Below are positions 43,328 through 51,461 of a DNA stretch of 64,000 nucleotides, in pieces; position 1 is the first letter of the stretch, and every line of letters begins with the position of its first letter. The position numbers and the translations under genes are program-made. Source of the DNA: 2-02-FULL-55-14 sp964534125 (GTDB lineage: Bacteria > Bacteroidota > Ignavibacteria > UBA10030). The notes beneath the pieces were generated by a model. The model did not search any database, was not told the DNA's origin, and worked only from the letters and a program-made list of their open reading frames with translations. The stretch lies in the NCBI GenBank assembly GCA_964534125.1, contig CAZHOJ010000001.1, positions 62,001 to 126,000 on the forward strand, read 5' to 3'.

Positions 43328-44785
43328 TCAGTTGACGTTCTTCAGGACAGCGGTCAGGAATTTCCAGAACCGCTCCACCGTGTCGATATGGAGCTTCTCG
43401 TCCGGTGAGTGGACCCCCTCCATCGTGGGACCGAAAGAGATCATATCCATGCCGGGATACTTCTCACCAATGATGCCGCACTCCAGTCCGGCGTGGATAG
43501 CCTTGATCTCGGGCTCCTTCGACCAGAGCTGGGCGTACGTCCCCTTGGCCACCTTCAGGATCTCGGATGCCAGGTTCGGCTTCCAGCCCGGATATCCGTC
43601 GGCGACCTTCACCGTGGCCCCGCCAAGCGTGAAGATGGTCCTGACCGTCTCGTTGATTTCCTGCATCTCGGACCCGACCGAGCTTCGCTGGCTGGTCCCA
43701 ACGACGATCTTCTTTCCGTCCATGACGATGGACGCGAGGTTCGTCGAGGTTTCCACCAATCCCGGGATGTCCGAGCTCATCTTCATGACTCCGTGCGGAA
43801 GTGCGGTGATCGTCCGCAGCAGCTTCTCCTGCAATGGAGCGGTGAGGACCTTTGCCTTCTTCGCATCGCCGGCCGGCGTGATGGTGATGTCGAGGTCCGG
43901 ATCGACGGACGTGACCTCGCCCTTCAGCGTCGCGTTGAGCGATGCGACAAGCTTCTTCGCCGCATTCAGTTTCGCCGCAGGGACGAACACGAGCGCTTCA
44001 GCTTCGCGCGGGATGGCGTTCCGCTTGTTCCCTCCGTTGATGGACGCCACGCGCACACCGAGCTCCGCCAGCCGCAGAAGCACTCTGCCGATCATCTTCA
44101 CGGCGTTGCCGCGATTCTTGTCGATCTCCATCCCGGAATGTCCCCCTTTGAGGCCCTTCACAGCGAGCAGCATTGCTTTCGTCCGGGCGGGCGCCTTCTG
44201 ATATGAGGCGGTCCAGGTGCCGACGCAATCCGTTCCGCCGGAACACCCCACATAGAGTGACCCCTCTTCCTCAGAGTCGAGGTTCATCAGCGTGCGGCTC
44301 TGGAGGAACGACCCCTTGAGGTTGGTCGCGCCCGTCAGGCCGGTCTCTTCATCGACGGTGAACAGGAACTCGAGCGGCCCATGCGCGATGCTCTTGTCCT
44401 CCATAATGGCAAGCATGGTGGCGACGGCGATGCCGTTATCGGCCCCGAGCGTCGTCCCGTTGGCCATGAGCATATTCCCTTTCCGCACGAGCTCGATCGG
44501 GTCCTTCAGAAAATCATGCACGGTGTCCTTATTCTTCTCCGGGACCATATCGAGGTGTCCCTGCAGGCATATCATCTTCGCCTGTTCGCGCCCCGGTGCT
44601 GCCGGTTTGCGGACCACCACGTTCCCGTACTTGTCCTTCGCCGCGGACAGGCCCAGCTTCGTCGCTGTGTCAAGGACGTACTTCGTCATGCGTTCTTCGT
44701 GCTTCGACGGCCGGGGGATCTTCGCGATCTCTGCGAAGTATTTCCACACCGGTTCCGGCTTCAATCCATCAATCGCGGATACCAT
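43328..44785 (-). CDS. pepD: Aminoacyl-histidine dipeptidase (M20 family)
   Basis: A protein of 485 residues that hydrolyses Xaa-His and other dipeptides. Zinc-site motifs are CLQGHLDMVPEKN (His and Asp), GADNGIA (bridging Asp), VDEETGLTGA (catalytic Glu and ligand Glu) and LNLDSEEEG. Length matches PepD. GGAG is next to ATG 44785. It lies 31 bases upstream of the MFS gene and 35 downstream of the PqqD-like gene. Confidence 0.92.
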   Translation of the reverse strand: MVSAIDGLKPEPVWKYFAEIAKIPRPSKHEERMTKYVLDTATKLGLSAAKDKYGNVVVRKPAAPGREQAKMICLQGHLDMVPEKNKDTVHDFLKDPIELVRKGNMLMANGTTLGADNGIAVATMLAIMEDKSIAHGPLEFLFTVDEETGLTGATNLKGSFLQSRTLMNLDSEEEGSLYVGCSGGTDCVGTWTASYQKAPARTKAMLLAVKGLKGGHSGMEIDKNRGNAVKMIGRVLLRLAELGVRVASINGGNKRNAIPREAEALVFVPAAKLNAAKKLVASLNATLKGEVTSVDPDLDITITPAGDAKKAKVLTAPLQEKLLRTITALPHGVMKMSSDIPGLVETSTNLASIVMDGKKIVVGTSQRSSVGSEMQEINETVRTIFTLGGATVKVADGYPGWKPNLASEILKVAKGTYAQLWSKEPEIKAIHAGLECGIIGEKYPGMDMISFGPTMEGVHSPDEKLHIDTVERFWKFLTAVLKNVN

Positions 44786-44820
44786 AGCGCTCTCCTCTCA
44801 GATGTTCGTGTAGGTCATGT

Positions 44821-45222
44821 TCAAGTATGAGGTTGTCCGGGAGACTGTTCTGTGAACGTCCTTTCGGAGGCCCTGTCGGGCCGCGGTATGTCGAGCAGGC
44901 TCCCCTTCTCGAGGCGCCTGATGAAGGTACCGATCCGCTCATAAACCGGTTCGGCCTGTTCACCGAACTGGCGGAGCAGGCTGTCCCCCATAGCAGCGAC
45001 CGTCGTCGTGCCGTCACACTGGCGCCAGATGGCACTCCCAAGGTCATCGAGTTTCACGCGGAAATACTGTGACCGGAGGAGAGGCAGGAGCCATTGGACG
45101 AGGAACCTGTTGCGGAACTTCGGAACGAGGATGATCACCCTGCCGTTCTCCCCTTCTTCCCACGCAACAGCACGCTGGGGCCGGAGGTCATACAGATTGT
45201 ACGTCTTCTTCGGGGATGCCAC
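44821..45222 (-). CDS. PqqD-family peptide-binding protein, stand-alone
   Basis: A protein of 133 residues with a PqqD-like winged-helix domain: KLDDLGSAIWRQCDGTTTVAAMGDSL and FIRRLEKGSLLDI match the dimer and peptide-binding fold. PqqD domains are RiPP recognition elements that present a leader peptide to a radical-SAM enzyme. None of PqqA, PqqE or another RiPP enzyme is here, and no short precursor gene was seen. The N-terminal half (RFLVQWLLPLLRSQYFRVKL) is like the Bacteroidota PqqD-type proteins of unknown role. The start is GTG with a GGAGAG box. The 3' part is unstructured. Confidence 0.75.
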   Translation of the reverse strand: MASPKKTYNLYDLRPQRAVAWEEGENGRVIILVPKFRNRFLVQWLLPLLRSQYFRVKLDDLGSAIWRQCDGTTTVAAMGDSLLRQFGEQAEPVYERIGTFIRRLEKGSLLDIPRPDRASERTFTEQSPGQPHT

Positions 45223-45246
45223 GTTTCACACTCTCCATGAAACGAC

Positions 45247-45280
45247 GACGGAGCAGCGACGATTGGTCCGCTGCTCCGTC
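45247..45280 (-). terminator. Hairpin between OPT transporter and pqqD-like gene
   Basis: A 12-bp perfect stem GACGGAGCAGCG/CGCTGCTCCGTC with a 10-base loop lies 31 bases after the transporter stop, followed on the minus strand by GTCGTTTC. It is a probable terminator of the transporter transcript, but the tail is weak and some read-through to the pqqD-like gene is likely. Confidence 0.6.
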
Positions 45281-45311
45281 ATCATGTAATCAGACTGCCA
45301 TCCGCCCTGGC

Positions 45312-47339
45312 TTACATCGCGCTCGGCGGAGCAGGCTCGTCCGGTCGGCCCGCATTTCTCAGCGGGATCATGACCAGCACGGCGCCCACGATCAGGAAGA
45401 CCAGGATGCTCGGGATGAACGACGGATCCGCGAAGACTTTCATCGCGTCGATGGCATCGACCGAATAGAAGGCGATCCCTGCGAAGAGAAGGCCGACAAG
45501 CGCCTCACCGGCGATCAATCCCGCGGCAAGAAGCACGCCGTTGTTCTCCGTGCGCGTCTTCTGCGCCTCGTTCAGCGCACGCCGCTTGGCCATCATGTCG
45601 ACGATGCCCTTGATCACGCCGCCGACGAAGATGGCGAATGTCGTTTCGAGCGGCAGGTACATGCCGACACAGACGAGCATCGGGCTCTTGACCTGGACCA
45701 GGATGAAACCGATGGCAAGCAGGATACCGACGATGATGAGCGGCCAGGCCATGTTCCCGCCAACAATGCCCTCAGACACGAAAGACATCAGGCTTGCCTG
45801 AGGCGCAGGAAGCGCCCTGCCACCGAGACCCTCGCCGCCCGCATTGATATCGCCCTGGTGAAGGATGATAATGGGGAAGATCATGACGGCAGATGACACG
45901 ACGACACCGAGAAGGTCGCCAGCCTGCATCTTCCACGGCGTGCCGCCGAGGATGTGCCCCACCTTCAGGTCCTGCAGCATCTCACCAGCCACTGCTGCGG
46001 CGACGCAGATCACACCGGCAACGCCCAGAACTGCAGCGATACCGGTCGTACCCGACTGGCCGAGTGCGACCATCAGCAGCGCCGCCACGATGACCGTCGC
46101 GAGCGTCAGTCCGCTGATAGGGTTATTGCTCGACCCGATGAGCCCGACGAGGTACCCGGACACGGCCGCGAAGAAGAAGCCCGCAATGACCATCACGATG
46201 GTCGCGGTGAAGGCCGCGGTGAAATCCTGCGCGAAATACTGATACAGGAAGAACGTTGCTACTGCTGCCGCAGCGACGCCGATCCCCACCCACTTCAGAT
46301 TGATATCATGCTCGACGCGGTTGACAGTGAATCCGCCAGCAGCGGCCTTCTTCACGTCGCTGATCGACCGGGACAGACCGCCGATGAGGCTCTTGCGCAT
46401 TTTCCAGAGCGTGTATACCGCGCTCATCAGCATGCCGCCGATCGCGATGGGACGCACAAGGAACTTCCAGATCGACTGGGCCTGGGAGATCCACCAATGT
46501 TCATCGCCTCCGCCACTGGTCGCTTCCAGTTCCGGTCCTACGAGGTACAGCAGGAGCGGTACGAACAGTCCCCACGCAAGCAGACCGCCGGCGAAGTTCA
46601 GGGCGGCAAGGCGGGGACCGATGATATATCCGACACCCATGTACGCCGGGCTGACGCCTGGCGTCGAGAGCATCATGCCGCCGCTCGCCTGAAGGCTTCC
46701 GCCTCCCTTGCCGAGCGCCACCGTGCCCTTCGTGAAGGGTATGAACTTTTCCCAGGACGCTGCGAAGACGCTTACCATCTTCATCGTCTGAATGAGCGCA
46801 CCGAGCAGACCCGCGAGGAACAGGTACATCGCCCCCGTCCCTCCCGACCGTCCTGTCTTGTGGATCTCACCCGCTGCGACCGATTCCGGATACGGCAGGT
46901 CGACATCCTCGACCATGACGCGCCGAAGGAGCGTGACAAAGAGGACGCCGAGCACGCCGCCGATGACCATGATGGCCGTGGCCTCGAAATACCGGTCCTC
47001 AAGGTTGTCCCACACGCCCGAGATGACGAACGCCGGAATGGTGAAGATAGCACCGGCCGCGATCGATTCGCCGATGGACCCGACCGTACGGGCCATATTC
47101 TCTTCGAGAATGTTGCCTTTGGTCAGCCGGAGGAATGCCATGCTGATCACGGCTGCCGGATATGTCGCGGCGATGGTCATCCCGGCCTTGAGGCCGAGAT
47201 ATGCGTTCGCCGCGCCAAGGATGACGGACATGAACAGGCCGAGAATGACGGCCTTCGCCGTGAATTCCGGAAGACTCGTCTCCGCCGGAACGTATGGCGT
47301 GTAGCGTTTGCCGCCTCCCGTGGAGCTGATATCAGCCAT
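45312..47339 (-). CDS. OPT-family oligopeptide transporter
   Basis: A protein of 675 residues with about 16 hydrophobic segments. AYLGLKAGMTIAATYPAAVISM near the N-terminus and SNNPISGLTLATV are OPT hallmarks. Prokaryotic members of this length (PTR2/TIGR00733 type) import short peptides or metal chelates, driven by protons. AAGGAGA lies just before ATG 47339. A hairpin follows the stop. The neighbourhood of pepD and aminopeptidase favours peptide uptake. Confidence 0.92.
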   Translation of the reverse strand: MADISSTGGGKRYTPYVPAETSLPEFTAKAVILGLFMSVILGAANAYLGLKAGMTIAATYPAAVISMAFLRLTKGNILEENMARTVGSIGESIAAGAIFTIPAFVISGVWDNLEDRYFEATAIMVIGGVLGVLFVTLLRRVMVEDVDLPYPESVAAGEIHKTGRSGGTGAMYLFLAGLLGALIQTMKMVSVFAASWEKFIPFTKGTVALGKGGGSLQASGGMMLSTPGVSPAYMGVGYIIGPRLAALNFAGGLLAWGLFVPLLLYLVGPELEATSGGGDEHWWISQAQSIWKFLVRPIAIGGMLMSAVYTLWKMRKSLIGGLSRSISDVKKAAAGGFTVNRVEHDINLKWVGIGVAAAAVATFFLYQYFAQDFTAAFTATIVMVIAGFFFAAVSGYLVGLIGSSNNPISGLTLATVIVAALLMVALGQSGTTGIAAVLGVAGVICVAAAVAGEMLQDLKVGHILGGTPWKMQAGDLLGVVVSSAVMIFPIIILHQGDINAGGEGLGGRALPAPQASLMSFVSEGIVGGNMAWPLIIVGILLAIGFILVQVKSPMLVCVGMYLPLETTFAIFVGGVIKGIVDMMAKRRALNEAQKTRTENNGVLLAAGLIAGEALVGLLFAGIAFYSVDAIDAMKVFADPSFIPSILVFLIVGAVLVMIPLRNAGRPDEPAPPSAM

Positions 47340-47459
47340 ACCTATCTCTCCTTATGATGATCTGTGGTGGGGGTGTATGACAGAAGAACTTACAAAAAGA
47401 TTTGCGAGAAGCCCCAAAAAAAGCCGGTAAGAGTGCCCTGCCAGGACCTCCTCCCGAGC

Positions 47460-48395
47460 TCAATTCTGCTGTGAAAAGGACTTCGGCCCCGCATTGAGCC
47501 CGAAGATGGCCTTGAACACATATCCGGCGATCTCTGGATTCTCTCTCAGCCGTCGGACACTGTACGCATACCAGTGCTCCCCGAACGGCACATAGACCCG
47601 CAGAGGATGTCCGTCGCGCCGAATGGCGTCCCGGAGGTCCTCCCGGACTCCGAGCAGCATCTGATATTCATACCGGTCCTGCGGGACCGACCGCTGCCTG
47701 ATGACATCCAGGCTCCGGCGGATCAGGACCTCGTCGTGCGTCGCGATACCAACAAAGCAGTTGCCATCCAGCAGCTGGATGAAGAGCCTCAGGAAGTTCT
47801 CCCTGACCTCCTCCTTCCCCTTGTAGGCCACGGATTCCGGCTCGATGTAGATCCCCTTGCAGAGCCTGACCTCTCCTCCGCCACGCTCCACGAGCGTCCG
47901 GATGTCCGACGAAGCGCGCCGGAGATAGGCCTGCGAGACCATGCCGACGTTCGGGAATCCTTCCTTCCGGAGCCGATAGAAGATGTCCAGCGTCTTGTCG
48001 ACGGTGGACGCGTCCTCCATGTCGAGCGTCAACCGGTTCGACTGGCGCCGTGCACGGTCGGCAAGGATGCGCGCATTTGCATAGCATGCCTCCTGGTCGA
48101 GGAGCTGCCCCATCTGGCTGAGCTTGACAGAGACGGTCGAGGTAAGAGAGGACGCCGCTATCGCAGCAAAGATCTCCTCGATCTGCTGGCGGTTGCTTTC
48201 CGCTTCATCCAGACGGGAGATGTATTCGCCGAGAAGGTCGGTGGTGGTCGAGAACCCGGCGGCATTCAATGCGCGGATCTGATCGACGGCTTCCTGCAGC
48301 GTCACGCCCGCGATGTATCTGCGGGAGACAGCACCGACGATCGATATGGGAACGAACGGAAGGGTGGCGACGACGAAGCGATTCAGTATGGACAT
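47460..48395 (-). CDS. Proline dehydrogenase
   Basis: A monofunctional FAD-dependent PRODH of 311 residues that oxidises proline to pyrroline-5-carboxylate. Visible blocks are LTLDMEDASTVDKTLDIFYRL, NVGMVSQAYLRR, GEVRLCKGIYIEPE, YEYQMLLGVREDLR and RVYVPFGEHWYAYSVRRLREN. The last carries the two arginines that bind the proline carboxylate. The dehydrogenase for the product is not in the window. A TATATTGA promoter-like element lies 43 bases upstream. The 120-base spacer to the OPT gene has no terminator. Confidence 0.9.
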   Translation of the reverse strand: MSILNRFVVATLPFVPISIVGAVSRRYIAGVTLQEAVDQIRALNAAGFSTTTDLLGEYISRLDEAESNRQQIEEIFAAIAASSLTSTVSVKLSQMGQLLDQEACYANARILADRARRQSNRLTLDMEDASTVDKTLDIFYRLRKEGFPNVGMVSQAYLRRASSDIRTLVERGGGEVRLCKGIYIEPESVAYKGKEEVRENFLRLFIQLLDGNCFVGIATHDEVLIRRSLDVIRQRSVPQDRYEYQMLLGVREDLRDAIRRDGHPLRVYVPFGEHWYAYSVRRLRENPEIAGYVFKAIFGLNAGPKSFSQQN

Positions 48396-48438
48396 AGGGC
48401 CTGCAACGACTGGGTGTCATCCTGCTCCGTGAGCGTGC

Positions 48439-48446
48439 TCAATATA
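48439..48446 (-). promoter_or_regulatory. Candidate -7 promoter element of proline dehydrogenase
   Basis: The minus strand reads TATATTGA within CGGTATATTGAGC, the same core as the pabBC site, 43 bases before the ATG in the 104-base spacer. Confidence 0.4.
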
Positions 48447-48499
48447 CCGAGAGAGCTGTGGAGAAGCAACGGACTTCGGCTCGCTGGGTCCACGCAACA

Positions 48500-49819
48500 T
48501 CAGAAGGTGAACACGAAACTTACCTTCGGCTCGACGCGCTTCTGAGTCTTGTATCCGGTGACCTGACCGAGGTCGTTCTTCTCCTCTGCAAAGGTCCACT
48601 GGTACAGCATCGACACGATCATGAACGGGTATGGCTTGTACCCCACTTCAGCGTGGAGAACGGAATTATTATCAACTTTGAAAACGGACCCGACGTTACG
48701 CTTGTCATACCCCGCCTTCAGCTGGATCAGCGGCAGTACGTCAGCGGTCAGCAGTTCCAGATGGATCGTCCCCTGATTCTTGACACCGACAGGAGCTGTA
48801 TACCCGCCGACCACATCGACCACTCCAAGCAAGCCGATGACGATCTCCCCATAATACGCTTCCCTTCCCTTGGCCTGCTTCAGAGCGTTTGCCTTCGAAG
48901 TGTAATTGACGCTGTCTATTGGAGTGAATCTTTCAAGTTCATAGAGCGCATCGAAATATGAGGGAACGAACTGATCGCCGAACCACTGACGTTCATACTT
49001 GCCACCGATCGTCACAAGGCCCAGGCCCGAGAAGTCGAATGTAATGCCGGTCATGATGCCCGAGCCGTAGCCCCCGATCGCCGCAAAGTCCAGATACAGG
49101 CCCGACTTGAATATGGGATAGTCGATGATCGGCAGTCCCAGGTCGAGCCCCATGATGGTCATGCTTCCGTTATCGAAAGCACCGAGGGTAGGGTGTCTGT
49201 AGCTATTCGCCCTGTCGTGGAAGTCCGATGCGATGGTCGCACCGACCTCCATGTTGTTCACGACGGGAAGCTTCGCCAGCGACGTGAATTTGAGCGGCTT
49301 CACGTACCCGCGAATACCGAAAAGTCCGGCACCACCGAAATCGCTGTAGAGCATCTCGGCCCCGAACTTCTCCAGGTTCACATCGAGGGCCAGTCCCACC
49401 TTCCGGAGTTCGTAGCTCGGGCTGTTGTTGTAGTTGTAGATGATGGAACCATGCCCAAGCCGGGCGTAGTCGAGCTGCCCGAGCCGGATGTAGAGATCGT
49501 CCCCCTTGTGACCCCAGCGGACATACCGGACCATCCGCAGGTAGTCGTATCCCTCGTCATAGTCCTCCTTTCTGATCGTTCCGTCCGTTCCCACACGCAG
49601 GTTCAGGTCGAGCCCGAAACCCAGCTTGCCGAACGACAGATCGGGACGAAGGTTGACGAGGTAGAACGTCTTTCCGTCGATGACGGTCGCACCCAGCCCG
49701 AGGGGGATGGTGCCGGAGGATGCAGCATCGGCCGCCGATGGCGCCCGACCGCCCACCTGCGCGAACGAAAGGGACAGGGCTGTCAAGGTCACGGTGAGGA
49801 CGATCAGTGTACGCTTCAT
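48500..49819 (-). CDS. Outer-membrane porin-like protein, family not recognised
   Basis: A protein of 439 residues with a signal peptide (MKRTLIVLTVTLTALSLSFAQ). The body is all beta in pattern, with strands such as LGFGLDLNLRVG, DLYIRLGQLDYARLGHG and GLYLDFAAIGG. The end VEPKVSFVFTF gives the terminal aromatic signature of outer-membrane barrels. No better-defined family was recognised. It sits between spmB and proline dehydrogenase and could be the outer-membrane channel for that uptake block, which is inference. Confidence 0.75.
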   Translation of the reverse strand: MKRTLIVLTVTLTALSLSFAQVGGRAPSAADAASSGTIPLGLGATVIDGKTFYLVNLRPDLSFGKLGFGLDLNLRVGTDGTIRKEDYDEGYDYLRMVRYVRWGHKGDDLYIRLGQLDYARLGHGSIIYNYNNSPSYELRKVGLALDVNLEKFGAEMLYSDFGGAGLFGIRGYVKPLKFTSLAKLPVVNNMEVGATIASDFHDRANSYRHPTLGAFDNGSMTIMGLDLGLPIIDYPIFKSGLYLDFAAIGGYGSGIMTGITFDFSGLGLVTIGGKYERQWFGDQFVPSYFDALYELERFTPIDSVNYTSKANALKQAKGREAYYGEIVIGLLGVVDVVGGYTAPVGVKNQGTIHLELLTADVLPLIQLKAGYDKRNVGSVFKVDNNSVLHAEVGYKPYPFMIVSMLYQWTFAEEKNDLGQVTGYKTQKRVEPKVSFVFTF

Positions 49820-49849
49820 GATGACACCTCTCTAGAAAAGGGCCGCATA

Positions 49850-50398
49850 TCAGATACCGAAAAGGAGCCTGCAGATGAACAGTGCTCCGAGCATGCCGAA
49901 CAGGTCGGCCACCAGCCCGGCCGGGAGCGCATGACGCGTGTTCCGGACGCCCGCCGAGCCGAAGTAGACCGCGAGCACGTAGAAGGTTGTCTCTGTGCTG
50001 CCGAACATGGTCGACACCAACACTCCAATGAACGAATCCGGTCCATGAGTTTGTATGATCTCCGTCATGACCCCGAGAGAACCGCTGCCAGACAGGGGCC
50101 GGAGAAGGGCCATTGGCATGGCCTCGGCCGGCATGCCGATGAGGTTCGTAACGGGAGAAAGCACCGCAAGCAGCAGATCCAGCGCCCCGGACGCCCGGAA
50201 GATGCCGATGGCAAAGAGCATCGCCACGAGGTACGGGATGATGCGCACCGCCGTATTGAATCCTTCCTTCGCCCCTTCGACGAAGACCTCGTACACCTTG
50301 ACCTTCCTGAAGAATCCCCAGCCGAGGAAGACGGCGATGATGATGGGGATGGCGACGATCGAAATGATGTTGATGAAGGCACGGAAGAGCTCGGTCAT
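49850..50398 (-). CDS. spmB: Spore maturation protein B-like, nucleoside-recognition domain
   Basis: A protein of 182 residues with five hydrophobic segments. GFNTAVRIIPYLVAMLFAIGIFR and SLGVMTEIIQTHGPDSFIG, then STETTFYVLAVYFGSAG, are the SpmB/Gate-domain hallmarks. The start is ATG 50398, overlapping the spmA stop. These proteins are common in non-sporulating bacteria with unknown transport roles. The longer frame upstream is a shadow of spmA. Confidence 0.85.
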   Translation of the reverse strand: MTELFRAFINIISIVAIPIIIAVFLGWGFFRKVKVYEVFVEGAKEGFNTAVRIIPYLVAMLFAIGIFRASGALDLLLAVLSPVTNLIGMPAEAMPMALLRPLSGSGSLGVMTEIIQTHGPDSFIGVLVSTMFGSTETTFYVLAVYFGSAGVRNTRHALPAGLVADLFGMLGALFICRLLFGI

Positions 50399-51369
50399 GA
50401 CGCACCTCCTTCTTCCACGCGGAAGCGCTTCATGCGCTGCATCAGCTTGACGGCGATGAGACCCGCGACCGTTGCACATCCGGCACCGAACAAAGAGGTT
50501 CCGATGATGATGCCCGGATTCGCCGAGCCGGCAGCCGAGCGGATCGCAATGGCCGTCGCCGGGAGCAGTGTCAGTCCTGCTGTATTGATCACCAGGAACG
50601 TGCACATCGCGTTCGTGGCCGTCCCTGCCTTCGGATTGATCTTATTCAGTTCCTCCATGGCCTTCAGGCCGAGCGGTGTCGCTGCATTCGACAACCCGAG
50701 CATGTTCGCAGAGATGTTCATGATCATCGCACCGACGGCAGGATGATCGTGCGGAACGTCAGGAAAGAGCCGGACGGTCACAGGACGGAGCACGCGTGTC
50801 AGCACGGTCACAAGCCCCGCTTCCTCGGCGATCTTCACCAGCCCGAGCCACAACGCCATGATGCCGATGAGCCCAAGAGCGATGTCGACCGCAATGTTCG
50901 CATAGTCCAGCGCAGCTTTCGTTACCGCCCGGAGCTTGACGAACCGTATGGACTCGAACTGGATCGAGCCGGCTGCGGGAAGCCCCTGCGCGAGCATGAA
51001 TCCCTTCACCTCTCCCTTCAGCTCTCCGTCCTCCCCTCCGACACTCAGCATCTTCTTCCACATGGCCGGCGCGTTGTCGGACGGGGTCAGCACGAACGTC
51101 GTCCGCACGTCTCCGCGCCGGAGCCGGACATGCTCCCTGACCTCCGCAGGAGGGGCGTCGACGCCATAGAAGGCAGCGAACGCAGCCTGATCGGCGACGA
51201 CAGTCGCCTCCCAGATATTTCCAGCCTTATCAGCTTGCCGGGCGTCCTCGAACCGGACCTCCAGCGCCTGGCCGTTCCTGTAGGGATTCATGACCTCATC
51301 GGAGACATCATTCCCGACCGCAACGAGAATGCCGATGACGAGCATCGCAATCCAGATATGATTGAGCAT
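50395..51369 (-). CDS. spmA: Spore maturation protein A-like with inserted domain
   Basis: A protein of 324 residues. The C-terminal part from about residue 155 is a standard SpmA (VTKAALDYANIAVDIALGLIGI, NISANMLGLSNAATPLGLKAM, NAMCTFLVINTAGLTLLPATA). Between the first helix (residues 1-18) and this part is an extra soluble stretch of about 120 residues (NGQALEVRFEDARQADKAGN ... WKKMLSVGGEDGELKGEV) not found in the approximately 200-residue Bacillus form. The insert would face one side of the membrane. It is coupled to spmB by a 4-base overlap. Confidence 0.82.
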   Translation of the reverse strand: MLNHIWIAMLVIGILVAVGNDVSDEVMNPYRNGQALEVRFEDARQADKAGNIWEATVVADQAAFAAFYGVDAPPAEVREHVRLRRGDVRTTFVLTPSDNAPAMWKKMLSVGGEDGELKGEVKGFMLAQGLPAAGSIQFESIRFVKLRAVTKAALDYANIAVDIALGLIGIMALWLGLVKIAEEAGLVTVLTRVLRPVTVRLFPDVPHDHPAVGAMIMNISANMLGLSNAATPLGLKAMEELNKINPKAGTATNAMCTFLVINTAGLTLLPATAIAIRSAAGSANPGIIIGTSLFGAGCATVAGLIAVKLMQRMKRFRVEEGGAS

Positions 51370-51461
51370 GAACTTACCCCGAGTGTGAAAGGTACGAGAA
51401 CCCGCTGCCCCTGGGGAACGATCGCATCACAGCGATAACCTTGGCATGTTTTCGGAGAATT

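Noticed and set aside
44785..45311. Possible RiPP cluster around the PqqD-like gene
   Set aside because: No short precursor with a leader, no radical-SAM, YcaO or cyclodehydratase gene; the spacers on both sides are too short or hold only a hairpin.
45954..47357. A plus-strand open frame of 467 codons opposite the OPT transporter
   Set aside because: It is a shadow: the product is highly charged and unmotivated, while the minus strand encodes a 16-helix transporter with OPT hallmarks.
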